Assembly (NCBI GenBank): GCA_964651475.1
Contig: CAZYXV010000001.1
Location: 62,001-126,000, forward strand
Direction: 5' to 3'
DNA length: 64,000 bases
Source: JBGSMF01 sp964651475
GTDB taxonomy: Bacteria > Chloroflexota > Anaerolineae > Fen-1058
Position 1 is the stretch's first letter; the number at the start of each line of letters is the position of its first letter. Below the pieces are notes generated by a model, which had not been told where the DNA came from, did not search any database, and saw only the letters and a list, made by a program, of their open reading frames with translations. The position numbers were made by a program, and so were the translations under genes. Below, piece after piece: positions 1-7,843 of this stretch.

Positions 1-1
1 T

Positions 2-802
2 GTTCTCACTGGCGGCAAGATTGCGGATGACGTGGTGCGCGCCGTCAATGCCTTGCCGCCGGACAAGTCTGCGCTCGTCGTCAACTTTCCCTCGTGGATC
101 AGCCCCGCCCGCCAGACCTATGCCATTGGCGCGGAGGGCATTACGTTCTTGCCCGGCTATTCCACGCTGGCCGAGCTGGTCGAAATCAACAGCCCGGCCC
201 TGCCCCGCCAGCGCAGCGTGACCAGCCTGACGTTTACTAACGTGTGGAAGCCGTGGAAGCACACTCAACGCTTTTACACGCCGCCGCTGAGTTGGGAAGA
301 CCTGCTGCCGGCTCTGCGTACCGCTTCACGCGTTTTTCAGGTACAATATGCTCAAACCGGGTTAGAGCTTGACCAGGCCGGCGCTATCCAGCCGTCCGCA
401 CTTTCCACCACCCTCGCCACGTTCGACGGGCGAGTGAACCTGGCGCGGGTCGCCTATTTACACACAACCCAACGGCTCGCCATTACGCTCGATTGGGTAT
501 CCCTCCAGCCAGCCGAGGCGGATTGGACAGTGTTTCTGCACGTGTACGACGAGGGAGGCAAGCTCGTCGCGCAAGGCGATGGCGACCCGATGCTGGGACT
601 GTATCCGTTGTGGGCGTGGCAGCGCGATGAGCGGATCCAGGATGAACGCTACATCACGCTGCCGCCGGATTTGCCGCCCGGCCACTACCGCGTGGGCGCG
701 GGAGTGTATGATCGCAACACCGGTACGCGCATCACAGCATCCGGCCCAGACGGGCAACAATTCGCGGACGATGTCGTGACTTTGTTTGAGTTTGATCATT
801 GA
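2..802 (+). CDS. C-terminal part of a membrane glycosyltransferase-like protein (truncated by window edge)
   Basis: The reading frame is open from base 2 to the stop at 802, so this is the last ~266 residues of a longer protein whose start lies outside the window. No membrane helix is visible in this part. It looks like a soluble C-terminal region with a beta-rich stretch near residues 135-260 (VFLHVYDEGGKLVAQGDG, LPPGHYRVGAGVYD). Such tails often follow the multi-helix domain of family-39-like glycosyltransferases in Chloroflexota; that assignment is from general resemblance only. The 5' part cannot be judged. The next gene begins 94 bases downstream and is probably independent. Confidence 0.55.
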   Translation, partial: VLTGGKIADDVVRAVNALPPDKSALVVNFPSWISPARQTYAIGAEGITFLPGYSTLAELVEINSPALPRQRSVTSLTFTNVWKPWKHTQRFYTPPLSWEDLLPALRTASRVFQVQYAQTGLELDQAGAIQPSALSTTLATFDGRVNLARVAYLHTTQRLAITLDWVSLQPAEADWTVFLHVYDEGGKLVAQGDGDPMLGLYPLWAWQRDERIQDERYITLPPDLPPGHYRVGAGVYDRNTGTRITASGPDGQQFADDVVTLFEFDH

Positions 803-896
803 CCGCAGATTGGATAAAACTGATTGAATTCAACAGCGGCAATTATGATTGGGACCAATTCTCGCCGCAATAGCGGCGAGACAATGGAGGCTGAAA

Positions 897-2288
897 ATGA
901 ATGACTCCATTTATATTCAAGGCGGAACCCTGGTTACACCTGAGCGCACGTTTGAAGGCGACCTGGAAATTATTGGCGAAAGCATCTGCGCCGTGGGCGT
1001 CAACTTGCCGGCGCGCGAACCTTGCACCACCATTGACGCGCGAGGGTGCATCGTGCTGCCCGGCCTGATTGATTGCCACACGCACATTGCGCTGGATACC
1101 GGCATCTATAAAACCGCCGACGATTGGGACATCGGCACACGGACGGCGGCGTGCGGCGGCGTCACCACCGTGATTGATTTTGCCACGCAGTTCAAAGGAC
1201 AGACTTTGCAACAAGCCGCCCAGCATCGTCACGACGAGGTTGGGGACAAGGCGTGCATTGACTATGCGCTGCACGTAATGATCACGGATCTGGCAAGTGT
1301 GGGGAATCTATCGGACCTGTGCGACCTGGGTATGCCATCTATCAAACTGTACACCACGTACAGGCCCAACTATTACGCCGACGACGCGATGCTTTTGCAG
1401 CTTTTGCGCGATTCGGTCGGGGCCGGCGTGCTGGTGACCGTACACTGCGAAAACGACGCGCTGGTGACGGCCGCCACCGCGCAACTGGCCGCCAGCCGAC
1501 GCACATCGTGGCGCTACCACGCGCAGGGGCGGCCCGCGCTGGCCGAGCAAGAAGCCATCCATCGCGTCTTGTTCCTGGCCCACAACGCCGGCGCGCCAGT
1601 GTACATTGTGCATTGCTCCACAGGCCGCTCGGTCGAGTTAGTGCGCGAGGCGCGCTGGCGCGGCCAGCTCGCTTTTGCTGAAACGTGCCCCCAATACTTG
1701 CTGCTCGACGATGAATGTTACAAGGGCGAGCATCCCGAACATTACATCCTCCAGCCGCCCCTGCGCGCCCCAGCCGAAAAGAGCGCGCTGTGGCAGTTGC
1801 TTCAGGGCGTTGTGTCCACCCTCGGCACCGATCACTGCGATTACACCCTGGCGCAAAAAACGGCCATCAACGATTTCACGCGCACACCCGGCGGGCTGCC
1901 CGGCCTGGAAACCATGCTCGCCCTGCTCTACACCTACGGCATCGCTCAAGGCAAACTAAACTGGCCGCAACTGGCCCGCCTGTGCTCGGCCAACGCCGCG
2001 CGCCTCTTTGGGCTGTATCCGCGCAAGGGCGCGCTGGCTCCAGGCGCAGACGCCGACGTGACCATTTACGACCCGCGCGGCGAATCCTTTATCGAGGCCG
2101 TCAAGCTGCGCGCCATCTCGGGCTATGGCCCCTACGAGGGCTGGCGCGTGCAAGGGCGCGTCAAGGCAACCATCTCGCGCGGCAAGATTGTGTATCAAGA
2201 CGGTCAATTCATCGGGCGGCCCGGCCACGGAAAATTTGTCCCGGGCCAGCCGTTCAACCCCGACCTGATCGCCAATATCGGAGGATAG
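897..2288 (+). CDS. Dihydropyrimidinase / hydantoinase-type cyclic amidohydrolase
   Basis: 463-residue zinc amidohydrolase that would hydrolyse a cyclic ureide ring (dihydropyrimidine, hydantoin or allantoin-like). The binuclear metal ligands are all present: His61 and His63 (DCHTH), the carbamylated-lysine candidate Lys150 (SIKLYTTY), His183 (VTVHCEND), His239 (YIVHCSTG) and Asp312 (GTDHCDYT). An in-frame ATG exists at 849, but the ATG at 897 follows a GGAGG at 886-890 with six-base spacing and gives the usual N-terminus, so 897 was chosen. It is one base from the adenine deaminase gene, so the two are an operon. Exact substrate is not visible; nearby purine and uracil genes favour nucleobase catabolism. 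Confidence 0.9.
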   Translation: MNDSIYIQGGTLVTPERTFEGDLEIIGESICAVGVNLPAREPCTTIDARGCIVLPGLIDCHTHIALDTGIYKTADDWDIGTRTAACGGVTTVIDFATQFKGQTLQQAAQHRHDEVGDKACIDYALHVMITDLASVGNLSDLCDLGMPSIKLYTTYRPNYYADDAMLLQLLRDSVGAGVLVTVHCENDALVTAATAQLAASRRTSWRYHAQGRPALAEQEAIHRVLFLAHNAGAPVYIVHCSTGRSVELVREARWRGQLAFAETCPQYLLLDDECYKGEHPEHYILQPPLRAPAEKSALWQLLQGVVSTLGTDHCDYTLAQKTAINDFTRTPGGLPGLETMLALLYTYGIAQGKLNWPQLARLCSANAARLFGLYPRKGALAPGADADVTIYDPRGESFIEAVKLRAISGYGPYEGWRVQGRVKATISRGKIVYQDGQFIGRPGHGKFVPGQPFNPDLIANIGG

Positions 2289-2289
2289 T

Positions 2290-3999
2290 ATGGAACATTC
2301 CCAACTCATCAAGCTCGCGCGCGGGCTGGAACCGGCCGAGATCCTCATCAAGAACGGCCGCATCATCAACGTCTACACTGGCGAAATTTATCGGGCCGAC
2401 GTGGCCCTGGCGCACAGCCGCATCGTCGGCATCGGCAGCGGTTACGAGGCCGACCAAGTGATTGACGTGGAGGGGCGTTACATTTGCCCGGGCTTTATTG
2501 ACGCGCACGTTCACATCGAAAGCGCCATGGTGCCGCCCAACGAGTTTGCGCGCGCCGTCGTCCCGCGCGGCACCACCACCGTCATCATTGACCCGCACGA
2601 AATCGCCAACGTCTTGGGGCTGGATGGCATCCGCTTTATGTTCGACGCCTCCAAGTATAACCCCATGAGCGTCTTTTTGATGATGCCGTCGTGCGTGCCG
2701 GCGACGCACATGGAAACCGCCGGCGCATTTCTGCGCTGGTACGATATTTCACCTTACCTGAACGACCACTGGGTGCTGGGGCTGGGCGAGATGATGAACT
2801 TTCCCGGCGTGGTGAATGGCGACGAAGAGGTGCTGAACAAGCTGCGCGTATTTGATGAAGGCATCCGCGACGGCCACGCGCCGGGGCTGAGCGGGCGCGA
2901 CCTGGTGGCGTATGCCGCCGTCATCGGCTCGGACCACGAATGTACCACCGTGCAAGAAGCGCTGGAAAAATTGCGCCTGGGGATGACGGTCTTTATCCGC
3001 GAAGCCACAAACGCCCACAACCTCGAGGCTCTCTTGCCGCTGGTGAACGAGCGCAACAGCCGCCGCCTGTGCTTTTGCACCGACGACCGCCAGCCCTTCG
3101 ATTTGCTGGACGAGGGGCACATAGATTTCCTGGTGCGCACGGCCATCGCCCACGGCCTGGATCCCGTCACAGCCATTCAAATGGCCACCCTCAACACGGC
3201 CGAATATTTTCACCTGTACGACCGCGGCGCAATTGCGCCCAACAAGCGCGGCGACCTGGTTGTGTTTTCAGATTTGCGCGATGTTCGCGCCGAGTTGGTC
3301 TTCCGGGGCAGCAAGCTGGTCGCCCGCGACGGCCAGACTATCCCGTGGGAGCGCCCCGTGCAGCCCATCTTTTTGCGCAGCTCGATGAACATCAATTGGG
3401 AGCGCGTCAGCTTTCGCATCGAGGCGCAGGCTCGCAAGGGGCGCATCATTGGCGTCATTCCCGACCAACTCGTCACCGAGCATCTCGTTCAAGATTTGAC
3501 CACGGAAAATGGCCTGGTCATTTCCGATCCCGGCCTGGACATCGCCAAAATCGCCGTCATCGAGCGGCACCTGGCCACCGGCAACTTTGGGCTGGGCCTG
3601 GTCAAGGGGCTGGGGCTGCGGCGCGGCGCGATTGCCTCGTCCATTGCTCACGACAGCCACAATATCGTGGTAGTTGGGGTTGACGACGACTCGATGATGT
3701 TTGCCGCGCGCGCCGTCGCCCAGATGCGAGGCGGCATGGCGGCTGTAGACGGCGAGCGGGTCCTGGCCCAACTGCCGCTGTCCATCGCCGGCCTGATGAG
3801 CGATCAACCCATCGAAACCGTCCGCGCGCAAATGGACGAGATGCTGCGAGCCAGCGCCCAACTCGGGTCGAATCTCCACGACCCTTATATGGCGATGAGC
3901 TTTTTGGCGCTGCCCGTCATTCCCGCGCTAAAAATCACCGATAGAGGTCTGATAGACGTTGAAAAATTTCAAGTCATCCCCTTGTTTGCAGAAGAGTAA
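2290..3999 (+). CDS. ade: Adenine deaminase
   Basis: 569 residues, the usual length for the bacterial adenine deaminase family (adenine to hypoxanthine plus ammonia). The N-terminal amidohydrolase barrel has DAHVHIESAM with metal ligands His73 and His75, followed by the family blocks IIDPHEIANVLG, SCVPATHMETAGA, LGEMMNFPGVV and CFCTDDRQPFD, and a C-terminal domain with GLVISDPGLDIAKI and SIAHDSHNIVVVGVDD. The ATG follows GGAGG at about 2280-2284 and lies directly after the upstream stop, so it is translationally coupled to the amidohydrolase. Together with the downstream importer it points to uptake and deamination of purine bases. Confidence 0.95.
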   Translation: MEHSQLIKLARGLEPAEILIKNGRIINVYTGEIYRADVALAHSRIVGIGSGYEADQVIDVEGRYICPGFIDAHVHIESAMVPPNEFARAVVPRGTTTVIIDPHEIANVLGLDGIRFMFDASKYNPMSVFLMMPSCVPATHMETAGAFLRWYDISPYLNDHWVLGLGEMMNFPGVVNGDEEVLNKLRVFDEGIRDGHAPGLSGRDLVAYAAVIGSDHECTTVQEALEKLRLGMTVFIREATNAHNLEALLPLVNERNSRRLCFCTDDRQPFDLLDEGHIDFLVRTAIAHGLDPVTAIQMATLNTAEYFHLYDRGAIAPNKRGDLVVFSDLRDVRAELVFRGSKLVARDGQTIPWERPVQPIFLRSSMNINWERVSFRIEAQARKGRIIGVIPDQLVTEHLVQDLTTENGLVISDPGLDIAKIAVIERHLATGNFGLGLVKGLGLRRGAIASSIAHDSHNIVVVGVDDDSMMFAARAVAQMRGGMAAVDGERVLAQLPLSIAGLMSDQPIETVRAQMDEMLRASAQLGSNLHDPYMAMSFLALPVIPALKITDRGLIDVEKFQVIPLFAEE

Positions 4000-4060
4000 T
4001 TCTTATTATCGGCGCACGCCAGAATGACGCTTGTCAGCATTTTTGCTGTACACATTCACC

Positions 4061-4090
4061 TTGACTTTGCCCGACAATCAGGGTTATAAT
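4061..4090 (+). promoter_or_regulatory. Sigma70-type promoter for the GntR gene
   Basis: TTGACT at 4061-4066 and a perfect TATAAT at 4085-4090, spacer 18. The GntR start codon at 4110 lies only about 13 bases after the expected transcription start and has no clear ribosome binding site, so the leader is very short. Confidence 0.7.
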
Positions 4091-4109
4091 CAAGTCCAAC
4101 CAACTTGCC

Positions 4110-4853
4110 ATGAACAAATCCAAGCGGAACATCCGATCAACCCACATTCAGGCAGACGAATCATTAGCGGCGCTGCTCAAGCGGGGGCAACCCGGTGACC
4201 GCCTGCCAGCTGAACCTGTCTTGGCAGCTCAATTGGGCGTCTCGCGCGCCACGCTGCGCGAAGTGCTGCGTTCCTTTGAAGAACGCGGCCTGGTCGTGCG
4301 GCAGTACGGCGTCGGCACCTTTATCGCCCCATCCCGCCCGGCGGTCGAAACCGGGCTAGAAGTTCTAGAAAGCATCAGCCGCATGGCCAGCCGCAACAAC
4401 CTGGAAACTCGCATGGAGGCGCCCGTGATCGAAGAGCGCCCGGCCCACCCGGACGAACTCAAACATCTCGGTCTCAAATCTGCCGCGCTGATTGTGTCGG
4501 TGACGCGCGTCATCGTGACCGACGCGCAGCCAGTGGCTTGCTTGTTGGACCTGCTGCCCGTCGAGTATCTGCGCAAAGACGATCTGCAGGCCTTTGACGG
4601 CTCGGTGCTCGACCTGTTGTTCAAGCGAGGCTGGCCCAGTCTGGCCTACTCGCGCACAGACCTGACCGCCACGCCGGCCGACGGAACGCTGGCTCGACAA
4701 TTACACGTTCACCGGAACGCGCCCCTGCTCAAGCTGGAAGCGCAACTCTACGCGCAAGATAATCGGATTGTAGACTACTCGGTGAGCCACTTTGTCCCCG
4801 GCTATTTCCGCTTTCACGTCATCCGGCGCATCGGGGCGCGAGAGATTATATAA
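4110..4853 (+). CDS. GntR-family transcriptional regulator (HutC/UTRA type)
   Basis: 247 residues. Residues ~15-75 form the winged-helix DNA-binding domain (PGDRLPAEPVLAAQLGVSR, then TLREVLRSFEERGLVVRQYG and GVGTFIAP), classic for GntR proteins. Residues ~95-245 resemble the UTRA ligand-binding domain (VTRVIVTDAQPVACLLDLLP, VDYSVSHFVPGYFRFHVIRR). It sits between the adenine deaminase pair and the BMP-type importer and has its own promoter, so it most likely controls one or both of these units in response to a nucleobase or breakdown product. The effector is not readable from sequence. No palindromic operator was confidently found. Confidence 0.88.
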   Translation: MNKSKRNIRSTHIQADESLAALLKRGQPGDRLPAEPVLAAQLGVSRATLREVLRSFEERGLVVRQYGVGTFIAPSRPAVETGLEVLESISRMASRNNLETRMEAPVIEERPAHPDELKHLGLKSAALIVSVTRVIVTDAQPVACLLDLLPVEYLRKDDLQAFDGSVLDLLFKRGWPSLAYSRTDLTATPADGTLARQLHVHRNAPLLKLEAQLYAQDNRIVDYSVSHFVPGYFRFHVIRRIGAREII

Positions 4854-4954
4854 GCGATGCGCGAGACACAATACGAAAGGAGGTAAAGGAAACTAATTCA
4901 ACCAGGCTCGCCTTGTTCAATAATGATCTTTAATTTCTTACAGGAGGAATGCAA

Positions 4955-6202
4955 ATGTTTACCCGCAAACATGTATGGAGCACTCTCGCTTTGCTCGTCA
5001 TTGCCTCAATGGTGCTGACAGCGTGCGGCGGCGCGGCGACCCCAGCGCCCCAGGCCACGGAACCAGCCAAGCCCCCCGAACCAGCCGCTGGCGGATTCCA
5101 GATTCCCGACGTGGTCGCGGACAAGTTCAACGTGGCGGCAGTCTTGATTGGCCCGCACGACGACGGCGGCTGGAGCCAGGCCCACTACGAAGGTTTGGAG
5201 TACATCGAAAAGAACGTGCCCAACGTACACATTGCCTACATCGAAAACGTGCCCGAAGGCACCGACTCGGAACAAGTTTTCCGCAGCCTGTCGCGCAAGG
5301 GCTTCAAGCTGATCTTTGGCACCTCGTTCGGCTTTATGGACCCCATGGAAACCGTCGCCAACGAGTTTCCCGACATCATGTACATTCACATCAGCGGCTA
5401 CAAGTCGAACGGCAAGAACTTTGGGAACCTGTTCGGCGCCATGGAAAGCATGAAATACCTGGCCGGCATGCTGGCCGGCGCGCGCGCCAAAAAAGATGGC
5501 AACCCCAAGCTGGGCTACATGGCCACCTTCCCCATCCCCGAAGAAATCCGCCTGGGCAACGCCATTGCGCTGGGAATGAAAAAGACGTGCCCCGAATGTA
5601 CTATGGACGTGCGCTGGATCAACACCTGGCACGATCCGGTCATTGAAAAAGAGGCCGCGGCGTCGCTGTTTGACGCCGGCGCGCAGGTCGTCTTTACCGG
5701 CGCGGACACGCCCGCTGTGGCCGACGTAGCCACGGAAAAGGGCAAGTGGGGCGTCACCTACGACTGGTATGGCTCGTGCAAAGCCAAAGGCTGCCTCACC
5801 GCCCCCTACTGGAATTGGGGGCCGGTCTATGCCAACATTACCAAACAGGTTATCGCCGGCACGTACAAAGCAGGCTGGGAGTACTTTGACGCCGATACCG
5901 GCGCGTTGGGCCTGTACGGTTTTATGGAAGGGCAGACCATGACCGACAGCGTGAAAGATCTGCCGCCGGAAGTCATCAAAGAAGTGCAAGGCCTCTTGGC
6001 CAAGATGGTGGCGGGCCAATTCACACGCTTTGACGTGTTCTCCGGCCCCATCAAGGACAATACCGGCAAAGAAGTCATTCCCGCTGGCCAGAAATTTGAA
6101 CAGGCCGACCTGGACCAGTTTCCGCCCGGCGCGGAAGGACTGGCATGCAAGTATTGCATGAAGTGGTGGGCCGAGGGCATCACCGCCGAATTGCCACAGT
6201 AA
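4955..6202 (+). CDS. BMP-family ABC transporter substrate-binding lipoprotein
   Basis: 415-residue periplasmic or cell-surface binding protein of the BMP/PnrA family, which binds purine nucleosides or related compounds. A lipoprotein signal peptide ends in LTAC with Cys24, followed by a Pro/Ala-rich linker. Family-typical blocks follow: AAVLIGPHDDGGWSQAHYEG, GTDSEQVFRSLSRKGFKLIF and GAQVVFTGADTPAV. A nearby ATG at 4949 is only one base from the AGGAGG at 4942-4947; ATG 4955, seven bases away, is the better start. It is the first gene of the importer operon (ATPase and two permeases downstream). Its ligand is probably a nucleoside or nucleobase, given the neighbouring deaminase and upp. Confidence 0.92.
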   Translation: MFTRKHVWSTLALLVIASMVLTACGGAATPAPQATEPAKPPEPAAGGFQIPDVVADKFNVAAVLIGPHDDGGWSQAHYEGLEYIEKNVPNVHIAYIENVPEGTDSEQVFRSLSRKGFKLIFGTSFGFMDPMETVANEFPDIMYIHISGYKSNGKNFGNLFGAMESMKYLAGMLAGARAKKDGNPKLGYMATFPIPEEIRLGNAIALGMKKTCPECTMDVRWINTWHDPVIEKEAAASLFDAGAQVVFTGADTPAVADVATEKGKWGVTYDWYGSCKAKGCLTAPYWNWGPVYANITKQVIAGTYKAGWEYFDADTGALGLYGFMEGQTMTDSVKDLPPEVIKEVQGLLAKMVAGQFTRFDVFSGPIKDNTGKEVIPAGQKFEQADLDQFPPGAEGLACKYCMKWWAEGITAELPQ

Positions 6203-6212
6203 GCAAGTAACA

Positions 6213-6267
6213 GGTAGAAAGTGGAAGGTGAAAAATGAACAGTTTCTCTCACCTTCTACTTTCTACC
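6213..6267. repeat. Intergenic 19-bp inverted repeat between BMP and ATPase genes
   Basis: Left arm 6213-6231 (GGTAGAAAGTGGAAGGTGA) pairs with right arm 6249-6267, 18 of 19 positions, loop 17 bases. It fills nearly the whole gap between the binding-protein stop and the ATPase start. It belongs to the word-like repeats seen in several other gaps. It could form an RNA hairpin that tunes expression between the highly expressed binding protein and the ATPase. Confidence 0.75.
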
Positions 6268-6281
6268 TTCAACCTTTTACT

Positions 6282-7841
6282 ATGAACATACCAAACGCCA
6301 TCGAGATGCGCGGGATCGTCAAGCGATTTCCGGGCGTGCTCGCCAACGATCACGTGGACTTGGACCTGCGCGAGGGCGAGGTGCACGCGCTGCTAGGCGA
6401 AAACGGCGCCGGCAAGAGCACGCTGATGAACGTGCTGGCCGGGCTATACAAACCCGAAGAAGGCAGCATTTTCGTCGGGGGCAAGCCGGTCAATTTCAAC
6501 TCTCCCCGCGATGCCATCGCGCACGGCCTGGGGATGGTTCACCAACATTTCATGCTCGTGCCGTCGCAGACTGTCACCGAAAATATTTTATTGGGATTGG
6601 ATCAACCGCGCTTTCTGCTCCGGCTGCCAGAATTTGACCAGCGCGTGCTGGCGCTGCAAGAACAATACGGGCTAAAGGTAGACCCCAAAGCCAAAATCTG
6701 GCAACTCTCGGTGGGCGAACAGCAGCGCGTGGAAATCCTCAAGATGCTCTATCGCGGCGCGCGCGTGCTGATTATGGACGAGCCGACCGCCGTGCTCACC
6801 CCGCAAGAAGTCCACGACCTCTTCAAGACGCTGCGCTCAATGACCGAGCGCGGCCACTCGATCATCTTTATCAGCCACAAACTGGACGAAGTGCTAGAAA
6901 TCGCCAATCGCGTCACAGTGCTGCAACACGGGCGCGTGACGGCGGCCGGTGTTGAGGCCGGGGCCGTGACCAAGTCCGAGTTGGCGCGCCTGATGGTCGG
7001 GCGCGACGTGGTGTTCACAGTGGAAAAGAAACCCGCTGCACCCGGCCCGATGATGCTGTCCATCGAAAACGTGAGCGCCGAAAACGACCGCGGCTTGCCT
7101 GCGCTGCGCGAGTTTTCACTCCAGGTGCGCGCGGGAGAAATTGTGGGATTAGCGGGCGTGGCCGGCAACGGGCAAACTGAGCTGGCCCAAGTCATCACTG
7201 GCCTGCGCCGCTGCGCCAGCGGGCGCGTGCTGGCCGGAGACCAGGACATCAGCAACGCGCCGCCTCGCGTGGCGATCAATCGCGGCGTGTCTCACATCCC
7301 CGAAGACCGCGCCGGCGTGGGCAGCGCGCCCAGTCTCAGCGTGGCTGATAACTTGATCATGAAAAGCTATCGGCAGCCTCCCGTGGCCTCCGGGTGGGTC
7401 TTGAACCGTCCGGCCATCCATCAAAACGCCGAAAAGCTCAAGCGAGAGTATGACATCGCCACGCCCACCATCCATACCGAGGCTCGGCTGCTTTCCGGCG
7501 GCAACCTGCAAAAGCTGATCCTGGCGCGCGAGATTTCCTCCGGCCCCAAAGTGATGGTGGCGGTGCAACCCACGCGCGGATTGGACGTGGGCGCCATCGA
7601 AGCCGTGCATCGCCTGCTGCTGCAAGAACGCGAGCAAGGCGCGGCCATCCTCCTCATCTCCGAAGAATTGGACGAGGTACTCTCTCTGTCCGATCGCATC
7701 GCGGTGATTTACGAGGGACAACTCATGGGCCAGCTTGCGGCGGCAGAGGCCAGCCTGGAAGAGATCGGGTTGATGATGGCGGGGACGAGGAGGCAAGAGA
7801 ACAAGGAAACATGCCAACAAGCCGACAAGGAGACAGGGTGA
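6282..7841 (+). CDS. Nucleoside/simple sugar ABC transporter, double ATPase subunit
   Basis: 519 residues with two ABC domains, as in the YufO/RbsA-like ATPases paired with BMP lipoproteins. Domain 1 has a good Walker A (GENGAGKSTL), signature LSVGEQQRVE and Walker B VLIMDEPTAV. Domain 2 has a degenerate P-loop (GVAGNGQTEL), signature LSGGNLQKLI and VMVAVQPTRGLD where the Walker B acid is altered, which is normal for this family. The frame is open from a GTG at 6228, but ATG 6282 gives the usual N-terminus (MRGIVKRFPG). The C-terminus (residues ~503-519) is a low-complexity tail written by an ACAAGGAGAC-like repeat and is probably not structured. The stop overlaps the gap to the NACHT gene by only a few bases. 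Confidence 0.92.
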   Translation: MNIPNAIEMRGIVKRFPGVLANDHVDLDLREGEVHALLGENGAGKSTLMNVLAGLYKPEEGSIFVGGKPVNFNSPRDAIAHGLGMVHQHFMLVPSQTVTENILLGLDQPRFLLRLPEFDQRVLALQEQYGLKVDPKAKIWQLSVGEQQRVEILKMLYRGARVLIMDEPTAVLTPQEVHDLFKTLRSMTERGHSIIFISHKLDEVLEIANRVTVLQHGRVTAAGVEAGAVTKSELARLMVGRDVVFTVEKKPAAPGPMMLSIENVSAENDRGLPALREFSLQVRAGEIVGLAGVAGNGQTELAQVITGLRRCASGRVLAGDQDISNAPPRVAINRGVSHIPEDRAGVGSAPSLSVADNLIMKSYRQPPVASGWVLNRPAIHQNAEKLKREYDIATPTIHTEARLLSGGNLQKLILAREISSGPKVMVAVQPTRGLDVGAIEAVHRLLLQEREQGAAILLISEELDEVLSLSDRIAVIYEGQLMGQLAAAEASLEEIGLMMAGTRRQENKETCQQADKETG

Positions 7842-7843
7842 CG

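Noticed and set aside
805..896. Riboswitch upstream of the amidohydrolase/adenine deaminase genes
   Set aside because: The gap is only 94 bases, lacks the purine riboswitch loop motifs and any strong structure.
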